A DNA stretch of 64,000 bases from Polynucleobacter sp. JS-JIR-II-50. GTDB taxonomy: Bacteria; Pseudomonadota; Gammaproteobacteria; Burkholderiales; Burkholderiaceae. Shown here in pieces: positions 39,312 to 48,429 of the stretch. The stretch spans positions 1,116,001 to 1,180,000 of the forward strand of contig NZ_CP061307.1 in the NCBI RefSeq assembly GCF_018687895.1, read 5' to 3'. How positions within the stretch are numbered: position 1 is the stretch's first letter; each line of letters begins with the position of its first letter. A model generated the notes under the pieces. It was not told the DNA's origin. It saw only the letters and a program-made list of their open reading frames with translations, and did no database searches. Made by a program: the position numbers and the translations under genes.

Positions 39312-41098
39312 TACAGATCCTCGCTACCCAAAAGCATTTCAGTAATACCCTTGCCTGCTTGAACCATAGGCCAAACATTTTCTTCTGGGTCAGTCTGGAA
39401 GTCCATAAACACCGTACGATCTTTTAAGCGAATCGCCTCTTTGAGCGCGCCCTCAACATCGGATTTTTTCTCGATACGCATACCAACGTGACCATAAGCC
39501 TCTGCCAACTTCACAAAGTCAGGCAAAGAATCCATGTATGAGCTCGAATAACGTTTGTTATAGGTGAGCTCTTGCCACTGGCGAACCATACCCAGGTAAC
39601 GGTTGTTCAAAGACACGATCTTCACAGGAGTGTTGTATTGCTTACAGGTAGAAAGCTCCTGAATACACATCTGAATTGAGCCTTCACCAGTAATGGCAAA
39701 TACATCCTTATCAGGAAATGCTTTCTTGATACCCATGGCATAAGGCAAACCTACGCCCATGGTACCCAGACCACCTGAATTAATCCAACGACGCGGCTGA
39801 TCAAACTTATAGAACTGAGCAGCCCACATTTGATGTTGACCTACGTCAGATGTAATGAATGCATCACCACCAGTGAGCTCCCACAACTTTTGAACCACGT
39901 ACTGTGGCTTCACAATTTGTGAGGCTTCGTCGTACTTCAAGCAATCTTTTTTGCGCCACTCATTAATTTGATCCCACCAAGCAGCAACTTTGTCGCCATT
40001 CTTACGTGGACCAGCAGCTTTCAATTGGGCAGTCATCTCTACCAATACTTCTTTGAGATTACCAACAATAGGAACATCTACTTTGACACGCTTTGAGATA
40101 ACGGAAGGATCGATATCAATATGAATGATCTTGCGCGGATGACTTGCAAAGTGCTGTGTATTACCAATCACGCGGTCATCAAAACGTGCGCCAATGGCAA
40201 TCAACACATCACTGTGTTGCATAGCCATATTGGCTTCGTATGTACCGTGCATACCGAGCATACCCAAGAACTGTGGGCTAGTTCCAGGGAACCCACCTAA
40301 GCCCATGAGGGTATTGGTTACTGGATAACCTAGTAAGTCAGCAAACTCTTTTAACTCAGGAGCTGCATCAGACAGTATCACGCCACCACCGGTATAGATG
40401 TATGGGCGCTCTGCCTCTTGCAGTAACGCTACCGCTTTACGAATCTGGCCGCTGTGACCCTTCACAACAGGGTTATAAGAACGCATTTCCAAGGTTTCTG
40501 GATAAACAAATGGGCCCTTAGCCGCGGATACGTCCTTCGGGATGTCGATCAACACGGGGCCTGGTCGACCTGTCTGCGCAATATGAAAAGCTTTCTTCAA
40601 AACCAACGGAAGATCTTTGACATCTTTCACGAGGAAGTTGTGCTTCACTACTGGGCGAGTAATACCAACGGTATCAGCCTCTTGGAATGCATCTTCACCA
40701 ATAGCGTACGTTGGTACGTTACCGCTGATGATCACCAGTGGAATGGAATCGGTATATGCAGTTGCAATACCAGTCACCGCATTGGTAACACCAGGACCAG
40801 AGGTAACCAATGCAACACCAACCTTACCGGTAGCGCGAGCATAGCCATCGGCAGCGTGAACAGCTGCTTGCTCATGGCGAACCAAGATATGTTCAAACTT
40901 ATCTTGCTTAAAAATTTCATCGTAGATAAAGAGAACGGATCCGCCTGGGTAACCCCAGACAAATTCAACACCCTCTTTGTGCAATGCATGCACAAGCATT
41001 TCTGCGCCAATCATTTCTGGAGGTGCAGCATCATTGTTTGTATTTGTTGAGTCTTTGTTAGCTTTAGAAGCTAAGAATTCGGCGCTGCTTGTATTCAT
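39311..41098 (-). CDS. ilvB: Acetolactate synthase large (catalytic) subunit
   Basis: This ThDP- and FAD-dependent enzyme is the first common step of branched-chain amino acid synthesis. The 595-residue protein has the ThDP-activating Glu in VRHEQAAVHAADGYARATG. It has the FAD region around GMHGTYEANMAM and the ThDP/Mg motif ITGEGSIQMCIQEL...NN. The first 28 residues are a polar extension. It heads the cluster with a plausible promoter 135-165 bases upstream. No branched-chain-rich leader peptide was found in front of it. Also named ilvI in related genomes. Confidence 0.96.
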   Translation of the reverse strand: MNTSSAEFLASKANKDSTNTNNDAAPPEMIGAEMLVHALHKEGVEFVWGYPGGSVLFIYDEIFKQDKFEHILVRHEQAAVHAADGYARATGKVGVALVTSGPGVTNAVTGIATAYTDSIPLVIISGNVPTYAIGEDAFQEADTVGITRPVVKHNFLVKDVKDLPLVLKKAFHIAQTGRPGPVLIDIPKDVSAAKGPFVYPETLEMRSYNPVVKGHSGQIRKAVALLQEAERPYIYTGGGVILSDAAPELKEFADLLGYPVTNTLMGLGGFPGTSPQFLGMLGMHGTYEANMAMQHSDVLIAIGARFDDRVIGNTQHFASHPRKIIHIDIDPSVISKRVKVDVPIVGNLKEVLVEMTAQLKAAGPRKNGDKVAAWWDQINEWRKKDCLKYDEASQIVKPQYVVQKLWELTGGDAFITSDVGQHQMWAAQFYKFDQPRRWINSGGLGTMGVGLPYAMGIKKAFPDKDVFAITGEGSIQMCIQELSTCKQYNTPVKIVSLNNRYLGMVRQWQELTYNKRYSSSYMDSLPDFVKLAEAYGHVGMRIEKKSDVEGALKEAIRLKDRTVFMDFQTDPEENVWPMVQAGKGITEMLLGSEDL

Positions 41099-41232
41099 TT
41101 TCTTTCGTCCTTTGCAATTTTCGGCAAAAAATTGTTTGGTCTGTTCTATCTCTTGCTTATGGCCCGAGTTCGAACGGCGCTGCTACCGGAAAAAACCACT
41201 TCTTGAATGAGATTCTAGGTAGTAAGCCCTAT

Positions 41233-41262
41233 ATTCTATAGCAATCCCCTAAAATGACTCAA
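41233..41262 (-). promoter_or_regulatory. Promoter of the ilvB-ilvH-ilvC cluster
   Basis: TTGAGT (41262-41257) and TATAGA (41240-41235) are 16 bp apart on the minus strand. The -10 is preceded by TGC, an extended -10; TAGAAT, two bases on, is an alternative. The untranslated leader would be about 130 bases. The sigma-factor gene is divergent from the same region. Confidence 0.5.
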
Positions 41263-41291
41263 TTCTCACAGATTCAGGTCTAATCCATTGC

Positions 41292-41861
41292 ATGGCATCA
41301 GCCCAAGAACTATCCGACTTTCTCAGTAGTGTCGAGCAGCGCGCTTTTAAGCAAGCGGTTTACGCCGTGCGTGACGATGATGCTGCGATGGATATCGTGC
41401 AAGATGCCATGATCAAATTAGCGGAGAAATACGGCGATCGACCAGCAGGAGAACTTCCCCTAGTATTCACCAGAATTCTGCAAAATCGCATTCATGATTG
41501 GTTTAGAAGGCAAAAGGTTAGAAATACCTGGGTCACCTTGTTTTCCAATATGGGCAAAAAGACTGATGAAAGCGATGATTTTGACCCTCTAGAGTCCCTT
41601 TCGGCCCCTGATGACAGTGAAATACACCAAGATGGAGCTCAAAAGCTTGAAAAAAGTCAGCTTTTACAGGCTTTGGAGTCAGAAATATCTAAATTGCCTG
41701 TACGTCAACGAGAAGCCTTCCTGATGCGTTATTGGGATGAGCTAAGCATTACTGAGACGGCCAAAGCAATGAGTTGCAGTGAAGGTAGCGTCAAAACGCA
41801 CTGTTCTAGAGCCACCCAGACATTAGCTAAAGCATTGAAATTAAAAGGAATTACGCTGTGA
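41292..41861 (+). CDS. RNA polymerase sigma factor, ECF/sigma-70 type
   Basis: The 189-residue protein has sigma region 2 near 15-80 (AVRDDDAAMDIVQDAMIKLA, then RILQNRIHDWFRRQK). After an acidic linker (about 85-120) comes region 4 with LPVRQREAFLMRYWDELSITE and the CSEGSVKTHCSRATQTLAKAL helix-turn-helix. It should direct RNA polymerase to a set of promoters not known here. Its stop overlaps the next gene (GTGA), whose product has one membrane helix and may act as a membrane partner. Confidence 0.9.
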   Translation: MASAQELSDFLSSVEQRAFKQAVYAVRDDDAAMDIVQDAMIKLAEKYGDRPAGELPLVFTRILQNRIHDWFRRQKVRNTWVTLFSNMGKKTDESDDFDPLESLSAPDDSEIHQDGAQKLEKSQLLQALESEISKLPVRQREAFLMRYWDELSITETAKAMSCSEGSVKTHCSRATQTLAKALKLKGITL

Positions 41862-42316
41862 AACACTTTGATGACCAATTTACCCAGACCCAAGTCGACC
41901 AATTTGGCCAGGCTAGCGCTGCCCTGCTTCGTCAAGGGACTCAGAGTATTCCCAAGCATGTAAAAGATCGCCTATATGCAGCACGTATGAAGGCCCTTTC
42001 AGTTAGAAAACCTGAAAAAGTTCGCATTCAGAAGCATGTTTTTGCTGGTTCTTCACGTAATTGGACGCCTGGATCCAACGGCCTCTGGGATACCCTTGGC
42101 TGGATTGCTCCTTTAGTGGTTCTCGTATTTGGCCTGATTGGCATTGCCCAATGGCAAGATGATTCCCGCATTAATGACATCGCCGAAGTGGATGCCGCTC
42201 TCTTGTCTGATGATGTTCCTCCTGATGCATATGCAGACAGTGGATTTATGGCCTTCCTCAAAAACGGCCCTCTCTCCGAAGCTGATAGCCAATCCGACTT
42301 AGTACGCAGCAAATAA
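41858..42316 (+). CDS. DUF3619 family single-pass membrane protein
   Basis: The 152-residue protein has an N-terminal soluble part (about 1-80) with HVKDRLYAARMKAL, one membrane helix near 93-110 (WIAPLVVLVFGLIGIAQW), and a short acidic outer tail. It matches DUF3619, found in betaproteobacteria next to this kind of sigma gene. The GTG start overlaps the sigma stop. Topology and coupling are like those of an anti-sigma factor, but no zinc or ASD motif is visible, so this role is a guess. Confidence 0.8.
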   Translation: MKHFDDQFTQTQVDQFGQASAALLRQGTQSIPKHVKDRLYAARMKALSVRKPEKVRIQKHVFAGSSRNWTPGSNGLWDTLGWIAPLVVLVFGLIGIAQWQDDSRINDIAEVDAALLSDDVPPDAYADSGFMAFLKNGPLSEADSQSDLVRSK

Positions 42317-42330
42317 TCTTGACTCGTTTG

Positions 42331-42945
42331 ATGTCTATGGGAACTAGATCAGGTCAAGTTTGTGGCGCAGTCCTATTGGCGTTTTTCTGCGCCGCCCAGG
42401 TGAGTCCAGCACTTGCGCAAGGAGCGCCTAGCGCTCCGCATGGAAAGGCTACGGCCATTCCCGAAAAAAAACCTGATGGTACTTGGGATGGTTTAAAGCC
42501 AGCACAACAGAAAATTCTTGCGCCGTTAGAAAGCGACTGGGATTACATGCTGCCTGATAGTCGCAAAAAATGGATTCAGGTTGCTAACATCTATCCCAAG
42601 ATGAGCGCACAAGATCAAGAGCGCCTTCAGTCTCGCATGACAAGCTGGTCCAATCTCTCGCAGAAAGATCGTCGCATTGCTCGCGAAAATTACCTCACTA
42701 GCCTCAAGTTCCCCGCCGAGAAAAAAGCGGAGGCATGGTATGCCTACCAAAAATTAAGTGACGAGCAAAAGAAAAAGTTAGCTGAATCCGAACTCAAAAA
42801 GAAGCCTACGGCCGCTAATGCCCCAACACTTCAGCAGCACCCTATCTCACCTAAAGCCGCGCTCCCTGCTGCCGTCATAGCTCCAAGCACTCCTGCGCCA
42901 GCAGAAAACTCTGGATCAAATGCGGAATCGAGCTCCCCCTATTGA
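42331..42945 (+). CDS. DUF3106 family exported protein
   Basis: The protein has a signal peptide ending near PALAQ. A DUF3106 domain follows, with tandem similar blocks: WDGLKPAQQKILAPLESDWD, WIQVANIYPKMSAQDQERL, WSNLSQKDRRIARENY, and YAYQKLSDEQKKKLAES. These Trp-led helical repeats suggest an all-helical periplasmic protein like CpxP-type stress sensors, though that is only a resemblance. The tail is Ala/Pro/Ser rich. Start ATG at 42331 is chosen; a TTG four codons upstream is also open, and neither has a ribosome site. Confidence 0.8.
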   Translation: MSMGTRSGQVCGAVLLAFFCAAQVSPALAQGAPSAPHGKATAIPEKKPDGTWDGLKPAQQKILAPLESDWDYMLPDSRKKWIQVANIYPKMSAQDQERLQSRMTSWSNLSQKDRRIARENYLTSLKFPAEKKAEAWYAYQKLSDEQKKKLAESELKKKPTAANAPTLQQHPISPKAALPAAVIAPSTPAPAENSGSNAESSSPY

Positions 42946-42953
42946 GCTGTCGC

Positions 42954-43490
42954 ATGACATCCGCTGAATTAGACGCATTACCCTCACCTCAATTTTGGCG
43001 ACGAGTGTCTTGCTGCCTCTATGAGCAACTCGTATTGCTTGGCGTCATTGCATTTACTTTTCTAGTCCCTAATCTTGGCTTAGGGATGCTATTTGGCATT
43101 TCATTACCCAGCTGGCTGACATTTTTATATCTCTACGCTGTACTGGGAATTTATTTTGTTTGGTACTGGACTAAATCTGGTCAAACTCTGGCAATGCAAA
43201 CATGGCGGGTTCGCCTTGTTGGACGCGGCGGTTTCAATCTCACGAAACAACAAGCGTTTTGGCGTTATGTCTATGGCTCGCTCTGGCTTATTCCTTGCGT
43301 ACTCTTGCAATGGGCATTTCATTTGGAGAAATGGCAAATCATTGAAATGCTATTCGCTGTTGCTTTGTTAATTTGGCCACTCAGCATCTATTTAGATCGT
43401 CAGAGTTTTCTATATCGACAAAGCCTTCCAGACCGTTTGGCTGGCACACGATTGGTTGAACTCCCAAAAAACCTCGTTACCTTGACTTAA
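42954..43490 (+). CDS. RDD family membrane protein
   Basis: The protein of about 178 residues has three or four membrane helices in an RDD domain. Arg is conserved early (FWRRVSCCLYEQLVLL), the first helix pair ends near residue 75, and the second conserved segment is TWRVRLVGRGGFNLTKQQAFWRY (cited in part: TWRVRLVGRGG). The C-terminal LYRQSLPDRLAGTRLV is also typical. The ATG at 42954 is preferred; a TTG overlapping the previous stop (TTGA) is the alternative. Transport or sensing roles have been proposed for RDD proteins but none is clear here. Confidence 0.82.
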   Translation: MTSAELDALPSPQFWRRVSCCLYEQLVLLGVIAFTFLVPNLGLGMLFGISLPSWLTFLYLYAVLGIYFVWYWTKSGQTLAMQTWRVRLVGRGGFNLTKQQAFWRYVYGSLWLIPCVLLQWAFHLEKWQIIEMLFAVALLIWPLSIYLDRQSFLYRQSLPDRLAGTRLVELPKNLVTLT

Positions 43491-43513
43491 GAACTGCATC
43501 TTGATTTTCTAAC

Positions 43514-46000
43514 TTAGGCTTCTCGTAAACATTCCACTGCAGTCGCCTTCTGAATTCTTCTCTGAAAGCGATATCCAGAGGCAAGGCAAGCGCTAATTCC
43601 AAATGCGATACCCATTAATAAGGCCTCTCCGAAGGCATTAAATGGAACCTCCATCACAAAATAGCCCAAAGCCCAAGCTGCAGCGCCAGAGGCTAAACCT
43701 GCTAGCAACCCTGCTATCAAGCCGATCATGACTAATTCAAGATTCGCAATCTTGGCTAAGGTATTTCGAGAGGCTCCCAAAGCTTTTAATAAGGCCGCAT
43801 TTTTATAGCGCTCATCTTGAGTGGCTGCGATCGCTGACATTAAAACCAAGAACGCTGCTGCTATGGTAAAGATTAATAGCAAGCCTAATACAGAAGAAAG
43901 TTTATTCAACACTTCCTGTATTTGTTGGAGTGATGCTGAAACATCTACGATGGTTACATTGGGATAAGACTGGCTTAAATCAAAATCCAAGGATTTTTTT
44001 TTGGGTGATTGGTAATAAGAGGTAATCCAAGATTGCGGCAATGATTGCAACTGGGCCGGGGGCATGATAACGAAAAAGTTCACGCGCATCGAACCCCAGT
44101 CAAGCTTTCGCAAGGAGGTAATTGGGGCAACAATTTTTTCTCCGGCAACCTCAAAGGTTAGCTGATCGCCCAATTTCAGCTTCAAGGTTTTAGCGATACC
44201 AGTTTCCATGGAAATCTGCGGCGCATCGCCCTCAATCCACTTACCTGTTAGGATTTGATTACCTGATGGCAATTGATCTGTATACGATAAATTGAACTCT
44301 CGATCAATTAATCGCTTGGCATTTTCTTCTACATAGTCGTTAGGTGTGATGTCTTTGCCATTCACCTCAATCAAGCGACCACGCACCATTGGATAAAACT
44401 GCGGAGCTGAAACGCCTGCATTCTGAAGAGACTCTGTAAGCCCCCGCTTCTGATCGCCTTGAACGTTAATCATGAAGCGATTAGGAGCATCACTCGGTAT
44501 ATTGCCTTGCCAGGCGCTTAAGAAATCAGCTCGCAAGAGCAGCACCAATAAGAGCGCCATCAATGCAATACCGAGCGCGGTAATTTGCACCACTGCAAGA
44601 CCTGTTCTTCGACCTTGAGAAAGAATGACAAATCCCAGAGAAAAACCTTGAGTGCGCATCCTGCATAGCAACTTTAATATACCCCAAGATACAGAGGCAA
44701 AAATCAAGATGGCAAGCCCAAAACTAAGGCTTGTCCATAACGCTAGCCTCCAGTCGCGTGCCGCAAGCATGATCAATATCACTGCCGCGGCTAATCCACA
44801 TAGAGCAGTCCAAATAGTGGAGATGCCGATGCCATCAAACTCTTTTCTAATCAATCTGATTGGGGATACCTTTACCAAACTGAACATTGCTGGGCCAGCA
44901 AAACCAAACAATAAGGAGCAAGCAACCAACGCACTCCAGAGGACGGGGGTTAAAGATGCGAGCGGCAATTCAGTTAAGACTAGATTTCCCAAAAGAAGAG
45001 TTAAAACATACTGGCCAAGGTAACCCAAAATAGAGCCCATGATTGCGGCGATGAAGCCAAGCGCTAGAAGAGTCTGCCCTTGTCGCCTAAGGATCATGGT
45101 GGAACTGGCTCCAAGACATTTCAGAACAGCGCAGGTATTTGCTTGTTTGCGTGTATAGCGATGAGCCGATAAAGCAATAGCAACGGCAGCTACCATCGCA
45201 GTTAATAATGCAATCAAAGAGAGAAAGCGATCTGCGCGTTCAAGTGTTTTGCGCATCAAGGGTTGTGCATTCTCCAGAGTTTCAATGCGAATACCCTTAA
45301 TACTCTCGGATTCAATATATTGACTTGCCCATTCGCCATAAGAATGAATTTGTTCATCAGAGCCTGCCAATAACAAGCGGTAGATAACTCTGCTGCCAAG
45401 ACCAATCAGTCCAGTATCAGCAAGATCAGTCATAGACATCATTACTCGGGGCGCAAAGTTCATAAACCCTGCACCACGATCGAGTTCACGCTCTAAAATT
45501 CCGCCGATTACGAAGACTTTTTGACCAAGCTGAATGGAGTCACCTTCATCTGCATGCAGGCTCGCCAACATAGCAGGGTCAACCCACACTGATCCCTCCT
45601 GAGGTCCAGTAGTCAATGTCTTGTCTTGAGACCTAGATTGAACCCGCAAAGCGCCACGCAGGGGGTATTGGGGGCTTACCGCCTTAAGTGAAGCGAGTTT
45701 GCTGTGTGAGCCTACAGTTGCCATACTCGGAAACACGATCGTCTGAGCTAGCTGTAGGCCCCTATTCTTTGCCTCATCTATAAACAGATTGGGTAAAGGC
45801 TGGTCAGAAACGATCAGCAAGTCCGAAGCTAAGAGTTGGCGGGCATCAAATGCAAAAGCCCTTTGCATTCGATCCGCTAAAAAACTGACGCTAGATAACG
45901 CTGTTACCGAAAGAGTTAATGCAACGAATAGCCAAGCTAACTCGCTTGAACGCAAATCACGTCTCAAGCCACCTAAGAAACGATGAAATAATTTAATCAA
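43514..46000 (-). CDS. FtsX-like ABC transporter permease (YbbP type)
   Basis: The 828-residue inner-membrane protein has an N-terminal helix and a periplasmic domain, then two FtsX core blocks. The first block is near 255-375 with three helices and CAVLKCLGASSTMILRRQGQ. The second is at the C-terminus with ERYKNAALLKALGASRNTLA. Both LKALGAS-type motifs are coupling helices for an ATPase. This is the COG3127/YbbP layout, usually paired with a YbbA ATPase gene, which is absent next door. The TTG start overlaps the SDR stop (TTGA). It closes a seven-gene leftward run. Confidence 0.88.
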   Translation of the reverse strand: MIKLFHRFLGGLRRDLRSSELAWLFVALTLSVTALSSVSFLADRMQRAFAFDARQLLASDLLIVSDQPLPNLFIDEAKNRGLQLAQTIVFPSMATVGSHSKLASLKAVSPQYPLRGALRVQSRSQDKTLTTGPQEGSVWVDPAMLASLHADEGDSIQLGQKVFVIGGILERELDRGAGFMNFAPRVMMSMTDLADTGLIGLGSRVIYRLLLAGSDEQIHSYGEWASQYIESESIKGIRIETLENAQPLMRKTLERADRFLSLIALLTAMVAAVAIALSAHRYTRKQANTCAVLKCLGASSTMILRRQGQTLLALGFIAAIMGSILGYLGQYVLTLLLGNLVLTELPLASLTPVLWSALVACSLLFGFAGPAMFSLVKVSPIRLIRKEFDGIGISTIWTALCGLAAAVILIMLAARDWRLALWTSLSFGLAILIFASVSWGILKLLCRMRTQGFSLGFVILSQGRRTGLAVVQITALGIALMALLLVLLLRADFLSAWQGNIPSDAPNRFMINVQGDQKRGLTESLQNAGVSAPQFYPMVRGRLIEVNGKDITPNDYVEENAKRLIDREFNLSYTDQLPSGNQILTGKWIEGDAPQISMETGIAKTLKLKLGDQLTFEVAGEKIVAPITSLRKLDWGSMRVNFFVIMPPAQLQSLPQSWITSYYQSPKKKSLDFDLSQSYPNVTIVDVSASLQQIQEVLNKLSSVLGLLLIFTIAAAFLVLMSAIAATQDERYKNAALLKALGASRNTLAKIANLELVMIGLIAGLLAGLASGAAAWALGYFVMEVPFNAFGEALLMGIAFGISACLASGYRFQRRIQKATAVECLREA

Positions 46001-46782
46001 ATTGCCTGAATTTGTCCGCCATCAATACGCATGACGGTACCAGTAATGAATGATGCATTTTGGCTAGCTAAAAATGCAGCAGCATCGCCATACTCCTTGG
46101 GGTCGCCATATCTACCCATTGGAATTTGTCTTAAGCTTGCTTTAACGACATCGTCATAGCTTGTGCCTTCCCGCTTTGCACGCGCTTCATCTAACTGGCG
46201 CAGACGATCAGTTGCAATTCTTCCAGGCATGATGACGTTGACAGTTATGCCTTCGGCAGCCACTTCTGCAGCCAATGTTTTAGACCACGCCAGCAACGCA
46301 GCACGCAAAGTATTGGAAATGGCTAGATTTTTAATAGGCGCAATTGCGCCGGAAGTGGTGCTGGTAATAATGCGACCCCACTTACGCTGGCGCATGCCGG
46401 GCAATACACGATCTGTAATAGCAATGAGCGATAAAACCATATCGTTAAAGCACTTTTGCCAGAGCGCTGGATCTTGGCCGGCTGCTGGTGTTGGCGGCGG
46501 CCCACCTGTGTTGTTAATCAAAATATCGATGGGGCCAAGTTCCTGCTCTACTTTTAAGACCAAGCTATCAATAACCGAAGAATCTGCTAGATCCCAATTC
46601 AGTGCCAAAGCCTGTCCACCTGCAGCCTCTATCAACCTCACGGATTCACTTAAGCCTTCAGCATTTCTCCCAGTAACGGCTACCTTTACGCCCTCTTTAG
46701 CCAATGACACGGCCATTGCCTGACCCAAGCCACGGCTAGACGCCATCACCAATGCAACCTTACCTTTTAATCCTAAGTCCAT
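45997..46782 (-). CDS. SDR family oxidoreductase
   Basis: The 261-residue short-chain dehydrogenase has an N-terminal cofactor motif with MASSRGLGQAMAVSLA (TGxxxGxG variant with Ala-Ser in place of Gly) and LINNTGGPPPTPA. In the catalytic region, IITSTTSGAIAPIKNLAISN has the Ser, but the expected YxxxK Tyr/Lys pair is not obvious; the site reads SNTLRAALLAWSK. This variant matches an SDR branch annotated as 3-oxoacyl-ACP reductase-like. The altered catalytic Tyr makes substrate assignment uncertain. It overlaps the permease gene by 4 bases. Confidence 0.85.
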   Translation of the reverse strand: MDLGLKGKVALVMASSRGLGQAMAVSLAKEGVKVAVTGRNAEGLSESVRLIEAAGGQALALNWDLADSSVIDSLVLKVEQELGPIDILINNTGGPPPTPAAGQDPALWQKCFNDMVLSLIAITDRVLPGMRQRKWGRIITSTTSGAIAPIKNLAISNTLRAALLAWSKTLAAEVAAEGITVNVIMPGRIATDRLRQLDEARAKREGTSYDDVVKASLRQIPMGRYGDPKEYGDAAAFLASQNASFITGTVMRIDGGQIQAI

Positions 46783-46811
46783 CTCATCTCCAAAAACTAA
46801 TTTTTATATTT

Positions 46812-47798
46812 TTAATCTAACTGCAATTTCTGCTTGGCAACCACCTCTTTATAGACGGTGTACTCGGCTTTAATTTCTTTTGTAAAGGCCTCAGAACCAT
46901 TCACATTGATGATCGAGCCAGTATCTTCAATACGCTTCTTAACCGCCGGATCGGTAACCACCTTTTGCAATGCAGCCGTATATTTATCTACTATCTCTTT
47001 TGGCATTCCTGCGGGACCTAAAAGACCGTAATAAGCCATCCGATTAACTGGCGCTAAACCCACTTCAGCAAAAGTCGGCACATTCGGTAATTGAGCCAAG
47101 CGCTTAGGTGCAGCCACCACAATCGGCACTAGCTTGCCGTCTTTAATAAATGGCAAGGACGATGGCAAGTTGTCAAAGATCATCGAAACCTGACCGCCCA
47201 CGGTATCAGCCAATGCGGGACCAGCTCCACGATAAGGAATATGCACAATAAATACCCCAGTCAAACTCTTAAAGAGTTCGGTTTGCAAATGGCCAATACC
47301 ACCAGTACCAGAGCTTGAATACGAATACTTACCGGGATTAGCCTTCAAAACCTGCATAAAGGTTTTGAAATCCTTTGCCGGAAATGATGGATTTACTGCA
47401 ATGATGTTTGGAGTCGCAGCAATATTGCTGATGGCCGTGAAGTCCGTAACAGGATCGTAGCCAATCTTTGGGTTAATCGCTGGATTGGCTGCTGTAGTGG
47501 AAACGGTAGCCATGCCAATGGTATAGCCATCCTTCGGTGATCGCATCACTTCCAACGCCCCAATAGAGCCGCCGCCACCCGCTTTGTTCTCGACAATTAC
47601 CGGTTGACCCAACTGACGACCCAAAGCATCACCAACGGCTCGTGCAATGATGTCTGTACTACCGCCAGGAGCAAATGGAACAACCAAGCGAATCGGTTTA
47701 TTCGGGAATGTATCTGCATGGACCGCATTCAGGAAACTTGCGGCAATAAGGAATGCTGCTCCAACGAATTTGACGATGCTTACTGAGTTGTATTTCAT
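46812..47798 (-). CDS. Bug/TctC-family periplasmic solute-binding protein
   Basis: The 328-residue protein has a signal peptide (about 1-28, ending AVHAD). The Bug motifs PIRLVVPFAPGGSTDIIARA, VENKAGGGGSIGA, HIPYRGAGPALADTVGGQV and the AELPNVPTF-like strand (here AQLPNVPTFAEVG) follow. It starts only 4 bases after the lipoprotein stop of the Mla-type cluster, so it is probably co-transcribed with it. No TctAB partner is in the window. Confidence 0.92.
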   Translation of the reverse strand: MKYNSVSIVKFVGAAFLIAASFLNAVHADTFPNKPIRLVVPFAPGGSTDIIARAVGDALGRQLGQPVIVENKAGGGGSIGALEVMRSPKDGYTIGMATVSTTAANPAINPKIGYDPVTDFTAISNIAATPNIIAVNPSFPAKDFKTFMQVLKANPGKYSYSSSGTGGIGHLQTELFKSLTGVFIVHIPYRGAGPALADTVGGQVSMIFDNLPSSLPFIKDGKLVPIVVAAPKRLAQLPNVPTFAEVGLAPVNRMAYYGLLGPAGMPKEIVDKYTAALQKVVTDPAVKKRIEDTGSIINVNGSEAFTKEIKAEYTVYKEVVAKQKLQLD

Positions 47799-47802
47799 AA
47801 AA

Positions 47803-48429
47803 TTACTGGCCTAAAGGTTTTGGTAAATTACCCGCGTATTTATAGAGTTGTGCCTCGTACTCCTGGAAAATCTGAGCCAGCGCTTCTTGCAGACCCAATA
47901 CCAGCGCTTCGGGAGTATTGTCTTTCAGGGCGATGCGCTTGGTATAGCGATTTGCACCAATCAAGGGATTAACTTTGCCAGCGCTAGTAGCGCTCAGGAA
48001 AAACTCAACACTCACTACAGCCTCTGGTTGCTTGCGATAATCACCATAAAACTCCTCTACTGTTGCTTGTAAATAATAGTAAGGAAAGAGGCTATTACTT
48101 TGACCGACCGTTGAAGAAAAAATATTGGCCTTGTTCATCCATTGGCGCTCTGCATTACCAATCATTTCCGCAGGAATAGTTGCGTAGACGTTATAAAAAT
48201 CCTTTTCATAACGTTGATCACCAGTACGGTATACCAAAGACCTGCCATCAAAAGGTGGCGTAACCGATACAGAACCCATCTTTAACCAAATATCTGTGCG
48301 AGCCTGGCGCGGTGACGCAGTTCTATCAGGAGAAACTAACCAGGTTGCAGGCCCTACAGGCGGCCGAGTAGGCAGGGAACAGGAAACCAAGCCCAAAATA
48401 GCGAAGGAGCATAGTAGACGCTTCATCAT
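47803..48429 (-). CDS. ABC-type transport auxiliary lipoprotein (PqiC/DUF330-like)
   Basis: The 208-residue lipoprotein has a signal ending in the lipobox LVSC (Cys near residue 17). The mature part has the FDGRSLVYRTGDQRYEKDFYN segment characteristic of PqiC/LetC-type auxiliary lipoproteins. This would be an outer-membrane partner of the MCE protein encoded just upstream. The ATG overlaps the mlaD-like stop (ATGA). Confidence 0.87.
   Translation of the reverse strand: MMKRLLCSFAILGLVSCSLPTRPPVGPATWLVSPDRTASPRQARTDIWLKMGSVSVTPPFDGRSLVYRTGDQRYEKDFYNVYATIPAEMIGNAERQWMNKANIFSSTVGQSNSLFPYYYLQATVEEFYGDYRKQPEAVVSVEFFLSATSAGKVNPLIGANRYTKRIALKDNTPEALVLGLQEALAQIFQEYEAQLYKYAGNLPKPLGQ

Noticed and set aside
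41099..41291. Possible ilv leader peptide upstream of ilvB (GTG ORF of 17 codons)
   Set aside because: It has only a few Val/Ile codons scattered, no terminator hairpin follows, and there is no ATG.
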